From positions 8,882,001 through 8,946,000 of the forward strand of contig NZ_CP085173.1 of NCBI RefSeq assembly GCF_020616555.1: a stretch of 64,000 nucleotides of DNA. Reading direction: 5' to 3'. This DNA comes from Streptomyces longhuiensis (GTDB lineage Bacteria > Actinomycetota > Actinomycetes > Streptomycetales > Streptomycetaceae). The notes beneath the pieces are model-generated. The model saw only the letters and a list, made by a program, of their open reading frames with translations. It made no database searches and was not told the origin of the DNA. The position numbers were made by a program, and so were the translations under genes. This document shows, in pieces, positions 38,508 through 46,371 of this stretch. Within the stretch, counting starts at the first letter, position 1. Each line of letters begins with the position of its first letter.

Positions 38508-38918
38508 ATGAGTGGCCTGCTTGAGCGACTGCGGGGGCGTGGCTGGCGGATGACCTCTCAGCGGCGCGTCGTGGCGGAGGTTCTCGACGGTGATCACGTG
38601 CACCTCACGGCCGACGAGGTGCACGCCCGCGCGGTGCAGCGGCTGCCAGAGATCTCCAGAGCGACCGTGTACAACGCGCTGGGCGAGCTGGTCGCGCTGG
38701 GCGAGGTCATAGAGGTCTCCACGGACGGCCGTGCGAAGCGCTACGACCCGAACGCGCACCGGCCGCACCAGCACTTGGTGTGCTCCAGCTGCGGAATCAT
38801 CCGAGACGTCCACCCGACGGGCGACCCGCTCTCCGGTCTCCCGGCGCAGGAGCGGTTCGGCTTCGAGGTGTCCAAGGTCGAGGTGACCTACCGAGGACTG
38901 TGCCCGTCCTGCGCCTGA
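38508..38918 (+). CDS. Fur-family peroxide/metal-responsive repressor (CatR/FurA-like)
   Basis: The 136-residue protein has a winged HTH (about 8-80: R-M-T-S-Q-R-R-V-V-A-E-V-L, H-L-T-A-D-E-V-H, S-R-A-T-V-Y-N-A-L) and a dimerisation/metal domain with H-x-H (H-Q-H-L-V-C), the first C-x-x-C (C-S-S-C-G) and a second C-x-x-C at the C-terminus (C-P-S-C). This is a PerR/CatR-like metal set. Such proteins release DNA when oxidised by H2O2 and derepress catalase genes. It is divergent from katG, with promoter region and GATC array in the 484-bp gap. ATG follows AAAAGGTG. Confidence 0.9.
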   Translation: MSGLLERLRGRGWRMTSQRRVVAEVLDGDHVHLTADEVHARAVQRLPEISRATVYNALGELVALGEVIEVSTDGRAKRYDPNAHRPHQHLVCSSCGIIRDVHPTGDPLSGLPAQERFGFEVSKVEVTYRGLCPSCA

Positions 38919-39424
38919 ACCCAGCTGAGTGACGGCCACGGCACCCCTCTGGAATCGGAGCCGGAGCCGGAGCCGGAGTCGGTGTCAGAGTCGGTGCCGA
39001 TGCCGGTGCTGGTGCCGACGCCCGGGCCGTTGGCCCGAACAGGGCCCACCTCGAAGGGGGCGCTGTAGCCGTGTACACCCGTCTCCCGGGTCGTGACCTC
39101 GACGGTGTATTCGGTGCCGCTGGGCACGGCCGGCACCGCGGCGACCAGCTCACTCGTCGGCTTGCTGCTCGCCTTCGAGGCCAGTTTGAACACGCGCTGC
39201 GTCCCGCCCGCACCGTCGCCCTGCGCCAGCCAGACGTCGACCTCCTGCCCAGTGTCGTTGCGCCAGCCGACGAAGAGACTGCTGTTCACGGGGTGCACGG
39301 AGTCGGCGGCCGGAGACGTGACGGTGACCGTGGCGCCGGGCGGTGCGGAGACCGCGGGGGCCGCCGAACCGAGCCCGACGAGCAGGGACGCGGCGGTGAC
39401 GGACAGGAACCTGATGCTGCGCAT
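38888..39424 (-). CDS. Secreted protein with Kre9/KNH-like Ig-type domain and G/S/D-rich tail
   Basis: The 178-residue protein has a signal peptide (M-R-S-I-R-F-L-S-V-T-A-A-S-L-L-V-G-L-G, cleavage after A-V-S-A or A-P-A-V-S-A). A domain of about 95 residues follows, with V-T-V-T-S-P-A-A-D-S-V-H-P-V-N, L-F-V-G-W-R-N-D-T-G and G-T-E-Y-T-V-E-V-T-T. This matches the Ser/Thr-rich Kre9/KNH-like fold found in cell-surface proteins. The tail is G-S/D-S rich and coded by a hexamer repeat. Its 3' end overlaps the convergent fur gene by 31 bp. Confidence 0.7.
   Translation of the reverse strand: MRSIRFLSVTAASLLVGLGSAAPAVSAPPGATVTVTSPAADSVHPVNSSLFVGWRNDTGQEVDVWLAQGDGAGGTQRVFKLASKASSKPTSELVAAVPAVPSGTEYTVEVTTRETGVHGYSAPFEVGPVRANGPGVGTSTGIGTDSDTDSGSGSGSDSRGVPWPSLSWVQAQDGHSPR
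38956..39020. repeat. Hexamer repeat run coding the G/S/D tail
   Basis: About eleven imperfect CGGAGC/CGGTGC-type hexamers lie in tandem inside the 3' part of the secreted-protein gene. They keep frame and encode alternating Gly/Ser/Asp/Thr. Copy number probably varies between strains. Confidence 0.7.
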
Positions 39425-39638
39425 GTGACGACCTCGTTCCGGTGGCGGGAGGTACGGCCATAGCCCTCCCACATGTCCTCGGCGGCGAACGGGCGGGCCC
39501 GCAAGCTTCACCCCATGGGGTGCCGCTCTGTGCCGCTCCGATACAAATCTGCCGGTGCGCCGATGAGTTCCGGCGGACGATGAGTCCTATGAAGCAGCGG
39601 ACGCACGCGGCGTCCGGCCGAGGAGAGGACGACGCCCC

Positions 39639-40424
39639 ATGCTCACGCTCACGGACGTGCTGAAGGACAAGGTCGCGGTCATCTACGGCGGAGCCGGCTC
39701 CCTGGGGGCGGGCGTGGCACGGGCGTACACGGACGCGGGCGCGCGGGTCTTCCTGGCGGGGCGCACGGAGGACACCCTGCGGAAGGTCTCGGCCGAGGTG
39801 GGTGCGGAGTACGACGTCGTCGACGCCCTGGACGAAGAGGCCGTGGAGGAGCACGCGGGCGCGGTGGTCGAGCGGGCCGGCCGGATCGACATCTCCTTCA
39901 ACCTCGTGCCGCGAGGCGATCTGCAGGGCATCCCGCTCACGGAGATGTCCGTCGACGACTACACGCGGCCGGTCGTACAGGGCATCTCCTGCCAGTTCAT
40001 CACCGCGCGAGCAGCAGCCCGGCGCATGGTGGCCCAGGGCGGGGGCGTGATCCTCTCCCTCGACAGCGGCTCCAGGAACGGCACCCCGATGCTGGGCGGC
40101 ACCGGCGCAGCGGACGGCGCGACGGACGCGCTGATCCGCCAGCTCGCTCAGGAGCTGGGCCCGTCCGGAGTGCGTGCCCTGGGCATCTGGACCGCCGGCG
40201 TCGCGGACACGCTGACTCCGGAGAAGCTGGCCGGGGCCGGCGCACCGGCCATGGACGAGGCGGCGCTGCAGGGGGTACTCGCGCATCTCGACAGCCTGCG
40301 CATGACGAAGCGTTCACCGCGCATCGCGGACATCGCCGCGCTCGCGACGTTCCTCTCGTCCGACGCCGCCTCCTCGATCACGGGTACGTGGATCAACGCG
40401 ACGGCGGGCATGTTCCCGAGCTGA
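39639..40424 (+). CDS. Atypical short-chain dehydrogenase lacking the catalytic Tyr and Lys
   Basis: The 261-residue Rossmann protein has an N-terminal cofactor motif G-G-A-G-S-L-G near residue 18 and D-V-V-D-A-L-D near 60, as in classical SDRs. The catalytic Y-x-x-x-K does not appear: at the aligned place it reads T-G-A-A-D-G-A-T-D-A-L, so both Tyr and Lys are gone, while the helix after it (A-L-I-R-Q-L-A-Q-E-L-G) is intact. The fold is therefore kept and ordinary SDR chemistry is unlikely. The C-terminal F-L-S-S-D-A-A-S-S-I-T-G-T is normal. ATG at 39639 after AGGAGAGGA. Confidence 0.82.
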   Translation: MLTLTDVLKDKVAVIYGGAGSLGAGVARAYTDAGARVFLAGRTEDTLRKVSAEVGAEYDVVDALDEEAVEEHAGAVVERAGRIDISFNLVPRGDLQGIPLTEMSVDDYTRPVVQGISCQFITARAAARRMVAQGGGVILSLDSGSRNGTPMLGGTGAADGATDALIRQLAQELGPSGVRALGIWTAGVADTLTPEKLAGAGAPAMDEAALQGVLAHLDSLRMTKRSPRIADIAALATFLSSDAASSITGTWINATAGMFPS

Positions 40425-40658
40425 CGGCCTGCCACCGCCGGCGCGACGACGGCGCCGTGCGGCGTCCGGGCGGGCGCCGTTCGCGGTGTCCCAGTGAGCG
40501 CCGTGTCGGACGCACATGTCGAGAAGGACCATGCGGGGCTTGCAGAACCTCGACACCGACCAGATCTCCGACGGACCGGGCTGCACGAGCGACGAGAGCC
40601 TGTTCGTGTTGAGCCGTGGTGGCGCGCTCGAGCGTCGGCTCCGGCCGGTGGAAGCGGT

Positions 40659-40691
40659 CTGGCCCGAGCGCGTGGGACGCGCTCGGGCCAG
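40659..40691. terminator. Terminator of the MHS transporter gene
   Basis: Perfect 15-bp stem CTGGCCCGAGCGCGT with its complement and GGG loop, 26 bp past the leftward transporter stop. The rest of 40425-40716 holds nothing I can support. Confidence 0.85.
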
Positions 40692-40716
40692 GTGGTGCGA
40701 CGGTCGTCGAACGGCC

Positions 40717-42063
40717 TCAGCCGGTCATCGTGTCGACGACCGCCTTCGCGCCGCCGTTCGCCTTCGTCGCTGAACCGAGCTCTGCCGTCGGGACCTTGAA
40801 GGTCTCCCGCAGGCCCCAGGCGCACAGGGCCAGGACGACCGCGGCCGCGCCGGAGTAGAGGCCGACGCCGATCGGGTTGCCGTCGAAGGCGAGGAGCAGG
40901 GCCGTCGCGGCGGTGGCTGCCGTGCCGCCGCCGAGCGCCGCACCGGTCTGGTACGTGGCGGAGATCGACGAGTAGCGGGTGCTGCCGGGGAACTGCTCGC
41001 CGAGGAAGGCGGGGATGCAGCCCTGGGGAGCGGCCATCAGCACGTTCACGAGGACGTAGGCGACGGTCGCCAGCGCCAGGACGTGCCCGTTCACCATGGG
41101 GAAGTAGGCGAAGAAGAACGCCCCGTACGCGAGGGTGCCGAGGATGACGACCGGCTTGCGGCCGACGCGGTCGGAGAGCTTGGCCATGACCGGGACGGCC
41201 ACCGTGAAGGCGATCGAGCCGGCCACCTGGAGCAGGAGCGACTCGGTGTAGTCGTAGCCCAGTTCCTCGGCGTACGTCACGGTGAAGATCGAGCCGATGT
41301 AGGCCAGGGTGTTGTAGCCGAAGGCCACGCCGATGGCCAGGAGCATCTGGCGCGGGTGGCGCTTGATGGAGTCGAGGATCGGCACCCGGGGAGCGTGCTC
41401 GGTGCGGCGTTCCTCCTGGGGCATGCGGCTGCGTGCCACGACGCCGATCAGGACGAGCAGACCGCCGAGCCAGAACGGCACACGCCAGGCCCACGCCGTC
41501 AGATCCTCCTGCGGCAGCAGGGTGATCAGGGCGAACACGCTGGTTCCGAAGAGGCTGCCGATGCCGATTCCGGCGCTCGTGAAACTGCCCCACAGGCCGC
41601 GGCGGTCCTCCGGCGCGTTCTCGATGCCGTAGAGGGACGCGCCGCCCCATTCACCGCCGGCCGCGAAGCCCTGGATGAGGCGCAGCGCCACGACCATCAC
41701 CGGCGCGGCGACGCCCACACTCCGGTAACTCGGCAGACAGCCGATGAGGAAGGTGCTGCTCCCCATGATCACGAGGGTGAGGATCAGCATGGACTTACGG
41801 CCGATGCGGTCGCCGAAGTGACCGATCACGATGCCGCCGAGAGGCCGGGCGACGAAGCCGCTGCCGAACGCGGCGAACGCCACGAGGGTGCCGACCGTGT
41901 GGTCGAAGCCGGGGAAGAAGACGCTCGGGAAGACGATGGCGGCGGCGAGGCCGTAGATGATGAAGTCGTAGAACTCCAGGGCGGTTCCGAAGCCGGAGAT
42001 GAAGAAGGTGCGCGTGGCTGTGGCCACTTGTGCCTTCAGGCCGGGCCGGACTGTGTCCGTCAT
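40717..42063 (-). CDS. MFS transporter, metabolite:H+ symporter (MHS) family
   Basis: The 448-residue protein has 12 TM helices and the MHS marks: F-I-S-G-F-G-T-A-L-E-F-Y-D-F near 20, R-P-L-G-G-I-V-I-G-H-F-G-D-R-I-G-R-K near 73, and R-L-I-Q-G-F-A-A-G-G-E-W-G-G near 128. MHS members (ShiA, KgtP, ProP) import organic acids and zwitterions with protons. It lies 74 bp downstream of the C45-type hydrolase gene in one leftward operon. The cargo is therefore probably an amide- or acyl-bearing metabolite that the hydrolase then opens. Confidence 0.88.
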   Translation of the reverse strand: MTDTVRPGLKAQVATATRTFFISGFGTALEFYDFIIYGLAAAIVFPSVFFPGFDHTVGTLVAFAAFGSGFVARPLGGIVIGHFGDRIGRKSMLILTLVIMGSSTFLIGCLPSYRSVGVAAPVMVVALRLIQGFAAGGEWGGASLYGIENAPEDRRGLWGSFTSAGIGIGSLFGTSVFALITLLPQEDLTAWAWRVPFWLGGLLVLIGVVARSRMPQEERRTEHAPRVPILDSIKRHPRQMLLAIGVAFGYNTLAYIGSIFTVTYAEELGYDYTESLLLQVAGSIAFTVAVPVMAKLSDRVGRKPVVILGTLAYGAFFFAYFPMVNGHVLALATVAYVLVNVLMAAPQGCIPAFLGEQFPGSTRYSSISATYQTGAALGGGTAATAATALLLAFDGNPIGVGLYSGAAAVVLALCAWGLRETFKVPTAELGSATKANGGAKAVVDTMTG

Positions 42064-42137
42064 GGCAGGTCCTTCCAGGGGACGTGGTGGGGCGGAGCGG
42101 ATGGGGAAGGAGCGCCTGGGGTGGGGAGGCCCAGGAG

Positions 42138-43199
42138 TCAGAAGCGGGTGAAGCCGAGCTGTGCCGCTTCGTCCGGCGTACCGGCCACATAGTCGAGGGC
42201 GCAGTGCGTGACATCGAGGCCGACGGTGAGCAAGGTGCCCCACTGTTCGTGGAGCGGCTTGCCTTCGTCCGGTCGCATGCAGATGACGGCGTCCGGCCCC
42301 GGGCTGCCGCACAGCGCCTTCGCACGTTCGGCGGGGGCGAGCCGGGGAAGGGTGGAGCGGACCGCGCGCAGGTGCGCGAAGCGTTCCACCGACGACGACT
42401 CGGGGGAGTGGACGTCCCCGGTGCCGAGTCGGGCGTCGAGGAAGTGATTGGTGTGCAGCAGCCAGCCGTCCTCGCCGGCGGGGACCACCGCGAGTCCGGC
42501 GGGGGAGAGTTCGAGGCTCGCGGCGGAGCCGGTGGTGACCACGGTGAGCGAGGTCGAGGCGCTGACGCGTGCGGACGAGGCGAGTTCCACCGCCTGGTCG
42601 AGGGTGTCCGCCTCATCGAGGATGTGGCGGGCGACCGCGTGCACGGGGACGCCGCCGGCGTCGGAATCGGCCTGGTGGAAAAGGATGTTGAAGTGCACGC
42701 CGAGGCCCGCGCTGTTGACGCCGATCTTGCCCGCGGCACCGAACTCGGTGAACAGCTTCACCGTGCGTCCCTCGCGCGGGGTCAGTTCGTGCAGCAGACC
42801 GTCGGGCACGAGCGAGTCGTGCCAGTCCCAGGTCTGCATCGTCTCGGGCCGGCGTCCCGCGGGCGCGAACACGGCCGTCGAGCACTCGCCCTCCGGGGCC
42901 GGCCGACAGGCGGCGAGGATCTCGGTACGGGCTCCGACGGCGGCCACCGTCCAGCGGTCGGCACCGGCGGCGTCGGCGCAGGCGTCGGACTCCTCGGCGA
43001 GGCCCGGCGCCCAGGCGCGCAGGGCCGCATGACTGCGTTCCGCGATGTCCCTCACCCGGTCCGCCGGGATGCCCAGCAGCGCGAAGTGCTCCAGGTACAG
43101 CTCGCCGGCCCGCCGGACCTGAGCGCCGTATCGGGTGCCGAGAAGCGATCCGCGTTCTGAGGGATCGACCGTCTCGGTCTTCAGGGTGTGCAGCTCCAC
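42138..43199 (-). CDS. C45 family autoproteolytic acyltransferase/hydrolase
   Basis: The 353-residue Ntn-hydrolase-like protein resembles acyl-CoA:6-aminopenicillanate acyltransferase and peptidase family C45. A candidate self-cleavage/nucleophile Cys106 lies in E-G-E-C-S-T-A-V, and F-G-A-A-G-K-I-G-V-N-S-A-G-L-G-V-H-F-N-I-L is typical of the fold. Members cleave or transfer acyl groups on amines and small amides. The GTG at 43199 has GGAAGG upstream. It is first gene of the operon with the MHS transporter and divergent from a LacI gene, so it is likely induced by its substrate. Confidence 0.82.
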   Translation of the reverse strand: MELHTLKTETVDPSERGSLLGTRYGAQVRRAGELYLEHFALLGIPADRVRDIAERSHAALRAWAPGLAEESDACADAAGADRWTVAAVGARTEILAACRPAPEGECSTAVFAPAGRRPETMQTWDWHDSLVPDGLLHELTPREGRTVKLFTEFGAAGKIGVNSAGLGVHFNILFHQADSDAGGVPVHAVARHILDEADTLDQAVELASSARVSASTSLTVVTTGSAASLELSPAGLAVVPAGEDGWLLHTNHFLDARLGTGDVHSPESSSVERFAHLRAVRSTLPRLAPAERAKALCGSPGPDAVICMRPDEGKPLHEQWGTLLTVGLDVTHCALDYVAGTPDEAAQLGFTRF

Positions 43200-43287
43200 A
43201 GAGGATCCTTCCGGGCATGGCGTGGGGATGTGGTCACCCACAGACGCCGCTGACGAGTTCGGTGCGGCGCGGATCACGCTAGAAAGG

Positions 43288-43299
43288 TAAAACGTTTTA
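43288..43299. promoter_or_regulatory. LacI-family operator
   Basis: TAAAACGTTTTA is a perfect 12-bp palindrome with the central CG typical of LacI-family sites. It lies 89 bp before the hydrolase start and 46 bp before the lacI start, in the only AT-rich part of the gap. Confidence 0.8.
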
Positions 43300-43345
43300 T
43301 ACAATGCCGGACAGGTATTGGTTTTTCGAGAATTCGGGCGGGACC

Positions 43346-44359
43346 GTGGCGCGGACGCAGGGCATCACCATCAAGGACGTGGCCCGGCGGGCCGGCGTCT
43401 CCATCACCGCCGTGTCGCACGCCCTCAACGGCAAGGGCACGCTGAGCGCTGCCACCCGCGAGCACATCCGCGCCGTCGCCGACGGCATGGGCTACGAGGC
43501 CGACGCGCTCGCCCGCGGCCTGCGCCGCTCCACCATGGGGGCGGTGGGTCTGGTTCTCCGCTCCCTCGACGCCCTGGGTGACTACACCCCGGCGGGCGTC
43601 GACGTCTTCGAGCGGTTCGTGGGCGCGGCCGCCTCTCAGGCGCTGGCCAGGGGGCTGAGCCTCATGCTGGTGCCGGACCTGACACGGACGCCGGTACCAC
43701 CGCTCGCGTTCTCCATGGACGGCTACATCGTCACCAACCCGCACCTGGACGACCCCGTCGTAGCGCTGCTGGAGAAGCGGGGCATCCCTTACGTCACCTA
43801 CGGCCGTGTACCCGGGCGCCCGGACTTCCCGCACTGGGCGTCGGAGGACGACGTCGCCTCCGCGCGCCTGGTCCTGTCCCATCTGGAGGGCGTGGGCGCG
43901 CGGAGCATCGCGCTGGTGCGCGGCACCGACCCGAACGCATGGAACGTCGAGCACGAGCAGACCTACCTGAGCTGGTGTGCCGAGCGGGGAGTGCCACCCC
44001 GGCTGTACACGCTGGCCGAGCGCGCGGGCGTCGAGGGCGGCGTGGGGCTGGCTGCGCAGATCGCTGAGGACGGTGTGCCGGACGCGGTCTTCTGCCTCAC
44101 CGGGCGACACGCGGCCGGTGTGCAGCAAGGGCTCATGGCGCGCGGTGTGAACGTGCCCGAGCGGACCCTGGTCGTGACGGGGTCGGACTCCGAGCACGCG
44201 CGCAACAGCCGGCCGGCCATCTCGGCGGTCGAGCTCAACCCGGTGGAGACCGTGGGGGGGCTGCTGGACATCCTCCAGGCGCTCATCGCCGGTGAGGAAG
44301 CGGCGTCGCCCCGGGTGACCGCGGCTCGTTTCCGGCCCAGGGGGTCGACGCGGAGGTAG
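43346..44359 (+). CDS. LacI family transcriptional regulator
   Basis: The 337-residue protein begins V-A-R-T-Q-G-I-T-I-K-D-V-A-R-R-A-G-V-S, the LacI HTH, followed by the hinge and a periplasmic-binding-protein-like domain with G-L-V-L-R-S and V-T-G-S-D-S-E-H-A. The GTG at 43346 is preferred because LacI proteins start a few residues before T-I-K-D-V-A. An in-frame ATG at 43304 would add 14 residues and put the operator at the start codon. It probably represses the divergent hydrolase/transporter operon and itself. Confidence 0.85.
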   Translation: MARTQGITIKDVARRAGVSITAVSHALNGKGTLSAATREHIRAVADGMGYEADALARGLRRSTMGAVGLVLRSLDALGDYTPAGVDVFERFVGAAASQALARGLSLMLVPDLTRTPVPPLAFSMDGYIVTNPHLDDPVVALLEKRGIPYVTYGRVPGRPDFPHWASEDDVASARLVLSHLEGVGARSIALVRGTDPNAWNVEHEQTYLSWCAERGVPPRLYTLAERAGVEGGVGLAAQIAEDGVPDAVFCLTGRHAAGVQQGLMARGVNVPERTLVVTGSDSEHARNSRPAISAVELNPVETVGGLLDILQALIAGEEAASPRVTAARFRPRGSTRR

Positions 44360-44618
44360 TGGGACGTCCGCCCCTCGCCGGCGCGCCCTCCTCCCTGGAG
44401 AGGTCCCGCCCGAGCGCCGTTGCCACCGCAGGTATCCGCCTCGTGGTGAAGGCCGCCGGTCACACCCGGGGCAGTCCCCCTGTCGAACGAGATCACCACC
44501 CGCCGACAGCATCCCCGGGGGCCGACGCCACGCCCCTGATGGGTGCAATGAATCGCGCGCGGCGGGCGATAGGGGTGTTATTGGTCCGGAAGTACCGTCA
44601 TCTCACTTGAGGAGAAGA

Positions 44619-44855
44619 ATGCGTATCCGGACCCTTATCGTCACTGCCGCCCTGGGTGCTGCCACCGTCCTCGCAGGTGCCGGCGTGGCCAGCGCCGACA
44701 CCGACACGGACGGCGCCGCCGCCAACTCGCCCGGTTTCCTCTCCGGCAACGTCATCCAGCTGCCGATCGGCATTCCGGTCAACGCCTGTGGCGACTCCGT
44801 CAGTGTCATCGGTCTGCTGAACCCCGCTGCCGGCAACGGCTGCGCCAACGGCTGA
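44619..44855 (+). CDS. Short chaplin (surface amyloid protein)
   Basis: The 78-residue secreted protein has a signal peptide (about 1-26, V-A-S-A-D) and one chaplin domain. The domain reads N-S-P-G-F-L-S-G-N-V-I-Q-L-P, P-V-N-A-C-G-D-S-V-S-V-I-G-L-L-N-P-A, with Cys57 and Cys75 for the conserved disulfide. Short chaplins assemble into amyloid fibrils that make aerial hyphae and spores hydrophobic. This is the clearest Streptomyces marker in the window. The ATG at 44619 sits close after GAGGAG. It is monocistronic with a downstream hairpin. Confidence 0.93.
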   Translation: MRIRTLIVTAALGAATVLAGAGVASADTDTDGAAANSPGFLSGNVIQLPIGIPVNACGDSVSVIGLLNPAAGNGCANG

Positions 44856-44876
44856 TCCGGCGCCGGAGCGCCACGG

Positions 44877-44910
44877 CTGGGCCCGCCCGGGTCACCCTGG
44901 GCGGGCCCAG
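44877..44910 (+). terminator. Chaplin gene terminator
   Basis: Perfect 12-bp stem CTGGGCCCGCCC with its complement and a 10-base loop, 22 bp after the chaplin stop. Confidence 0.8.
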
Positions 44911-44960
44911 TCCCGTATCGGGCCGTCCGTAGCGCCGTGAGTGGTCGCCGGCGCGTAAAA

Positions 44961-44976
44961 TGGACCAGCGGGTCCA
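44961..44976. promoter_or_regulatory. Operator of the TetR gene at 44997
   Basis: TGGACC-AGCG-GGTCCA is a 6-bp inverted repeat preceded by AAAA, the form of a common TetR site, 20 bp before the regulator start. Confidence 0.6.
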
Positions 44977-44996
44977 CAGCGGCAGCGAGGGAAGCC

Positions 44997-45626
44997 ATGA
45001 TCACCAGCGGGACGACGACGATGCGCCTGACCGCGAAGGGCGCCGCGACCCGGCTGCGCATCGTCGAGGGTGCGGCCGCCGAGATCAGGGAGCGGGGCGC
45101 CGCCACGACCACGCTCGACGACATCCGCGCCCGCACCGCGACCAGCAAGAGCCAGATCTTCCACTACTTCCCCGGCGGCAAGGACGAACTGCTCCTCGCC
45201 GTCGCCGCCCTGGAGGCGGAACGGATCCTGGAGGACCAGCAGCCCCACCTGGACGACCTCGGCCGCCTCGACACCTGGCAGGCGTGGCGCGACTGGCGCG
45301 ACGCCGTCGTCCGGCGCTACGAACGGCAGGGAGTCAACTGCCCCTTGGGCGTGCTCATGACCGAGCTCGGCCGCAGAACGCCCGCCTCGCAGCAGCTGAC
45401 CGGGCAACTGCTCGCCCAGTGGCAGGCCGCGCTGAGGGACGGAGTGCGGTGCATGCAAGGCAGCGGGCGGATGAACCCCGCGCTGGACGCCGACCGTACG
45501 GCGGCCGCTCTGATCGCCGCGGTGCAGGGCGGGGTCACCGTCCTCATGGCCACCGGCGGCATCGCCCATCTGGAGGCGGCGCTGGACACGACGTTGGAGC
45601 TGCTGGGCCGGTTCGACGCGGAGTGA
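44997..45626 (+). CDS. TetR family regulator
   Basis: The 209-residue protein has the TetR HTH (about 16-65: L-R-I-V-E-G-A-A-A-E-I-R-E-R-G, L-D-D-I-R-A-R-T-A-T-S-K-S-Q-I-F-H-Y-F). The C-terminal domain carries G-V-N-C-P-L-G-V-L-M-T-E-L-G, which relates it to the TetR_C_33/YxaF-like group. No target is adjacent except itself; the next gene is convergent. The start at 44997 follows GAGGGAAG. Confidence 0.82.
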   Translation: MITSGTTTMRLTAKGAATRLRIVEGAAAEIRERGAATTTLDDIRARTATSKSQIFHYFPGGKDELLLAVAALEAERILEDQQPHLDDLGRLDTWQAWRDWRDAVVRRYERQGVNCPLGVLMTELGRRTPASQQLTGQLLAQWQAALRDGVRCMQGSGRMNPALDADRTAAALIAAVQGGVTVLMATGGIAHLEAALDTTLELLGRFDAE

Positions 45627-45645
45627 CTCACCGGCCCCGTCGCCC

Positions 45646-46287
45646 CTAAGGGCGCGACTTCGGGCGTACGGCGTCGACGACGAGGTCGAGCAGCCGACCG
45701 GTCTGCTCCGGCGTGGTGCCGTTGGCGGCCGTCGACAGGAACGCACCGAAGACGATCGCGGTGACGTCGTCCGGGTCGACGTCCCCGCGGAGCGAACCGG
45801 CTTCGGCGCCCGCCGTCAGGATCGTCCCGATGGCCGCCGTGATGCGTTCACGCGTCGTCGGGGTCGCGATCCGCCCCGAGGCCCAGCCGGCGCGCAGCGT
45901 GTCGATCATCCCGCGCTTCGTCGCCGTGAACTTCGCGTAGTTGTCCAGCCAGGCGCGGAGCGCCACATCGGGCGGGAACTCCTCGAGCAGCGCGGGTGCG
46001 CTCCCGGTGACGGCGTCGAGCTCGGCGGCGTAGACGGCCTCGACGAGCGCTTCGCGGGTGGGGAAGTGGCGGTAGAGCGTGCCGATCCCGACGCCCGCCT
46101 CGCGGGCGATGCCCTCCAGCGCGACGGTGTCGTCCGCGGCGGCGAAGGCGGCCCGCGCGACAGCGACGAGGTGCTCGCGGTTGCGCTGCGCGTCCGCGCG
46201 CAGGGGGCGTTCGGCGCGACGGGCCCCGTCGGCGGGTGGGGGCGTGCCGGCGGGTGCGCCGGTGGGCGTCGGTTCCGGCCGAGTCAA
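45646..46287 (-). CDS. TetR family regulator divergent from an aldo/keto reductase
   Basis: The 213-residue protein has an HTH near 30-80 (L-E-G-I-A-R-E-A-G-V-G-I-G-T-L-Y-R-H-F-P-T-R-E-A-L-V-E-A-V-Y) and an SbtR-like ligand domain. The TTG at 46287 with GGAGGG upstream gives about 30 extra residues before the HTH. No strong ATG or GTG lies closer, so the start is uncertain. Two GCGGAGG-type operators lie between it and the reductase gene, so it very likely represses both. Confidence 0.82.
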   Translation of the reverse strand: MTRPEPTPTGAPAGTPPPADGARRAERPLRADAQRNREHLVAVARAAFAAADDTVALEGIAREAGVGIGTLYRHFPTREALVEAVYAAELDAVTGSAPALLEEFPPDVALRAWLDNYAKFTATKRGMIDTLRAGWASGRIATPTTRERITAAIGTILTAGAEAGSLRGDVDPDDVTAIVFGAFLSTAANGTTPEQTGRLLDLVVDAVRPKSRP

Positions 46288-46288
46288 A

Positions 46289-46304
46289 GCGGAGGTCCCT
46301 CCGG
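46289..46304. promoter_or_regulatory. TetR operator, copy 1
   Basis: GCGGAGG-TC-CCTCCGG, one mismatch from perfect, overlaps the ribosome site of the tetR gene. Partner of the site at 46323-46340. Confidence 0.65.
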
Positions 46305-46322
46305 TAGTGGTACGGTCGATAG

Positions 46323-46340
46323 AGCGGAGGTTCCTCCGCT
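46323..46340. promoter_or_regulatory. TetR operator, copy 2
   Basis: AGCGGAGG-TT-CCTCCGCT is a perfect 8-bp inverted repeat whose centre is 35 bp from that of copy 1, and 32 bp before the reductase start. Confidence 0.75.
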
Positions 46341-46371
46341 TACGCCAATCGTCCCACAGGAGCGACTTCCT

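Noticed and set aside
40425..40716. Open frames in both directions after the atypical SDR
   Set aside because: No start signals or known motifs. The stretch ends in the transporter terminator.
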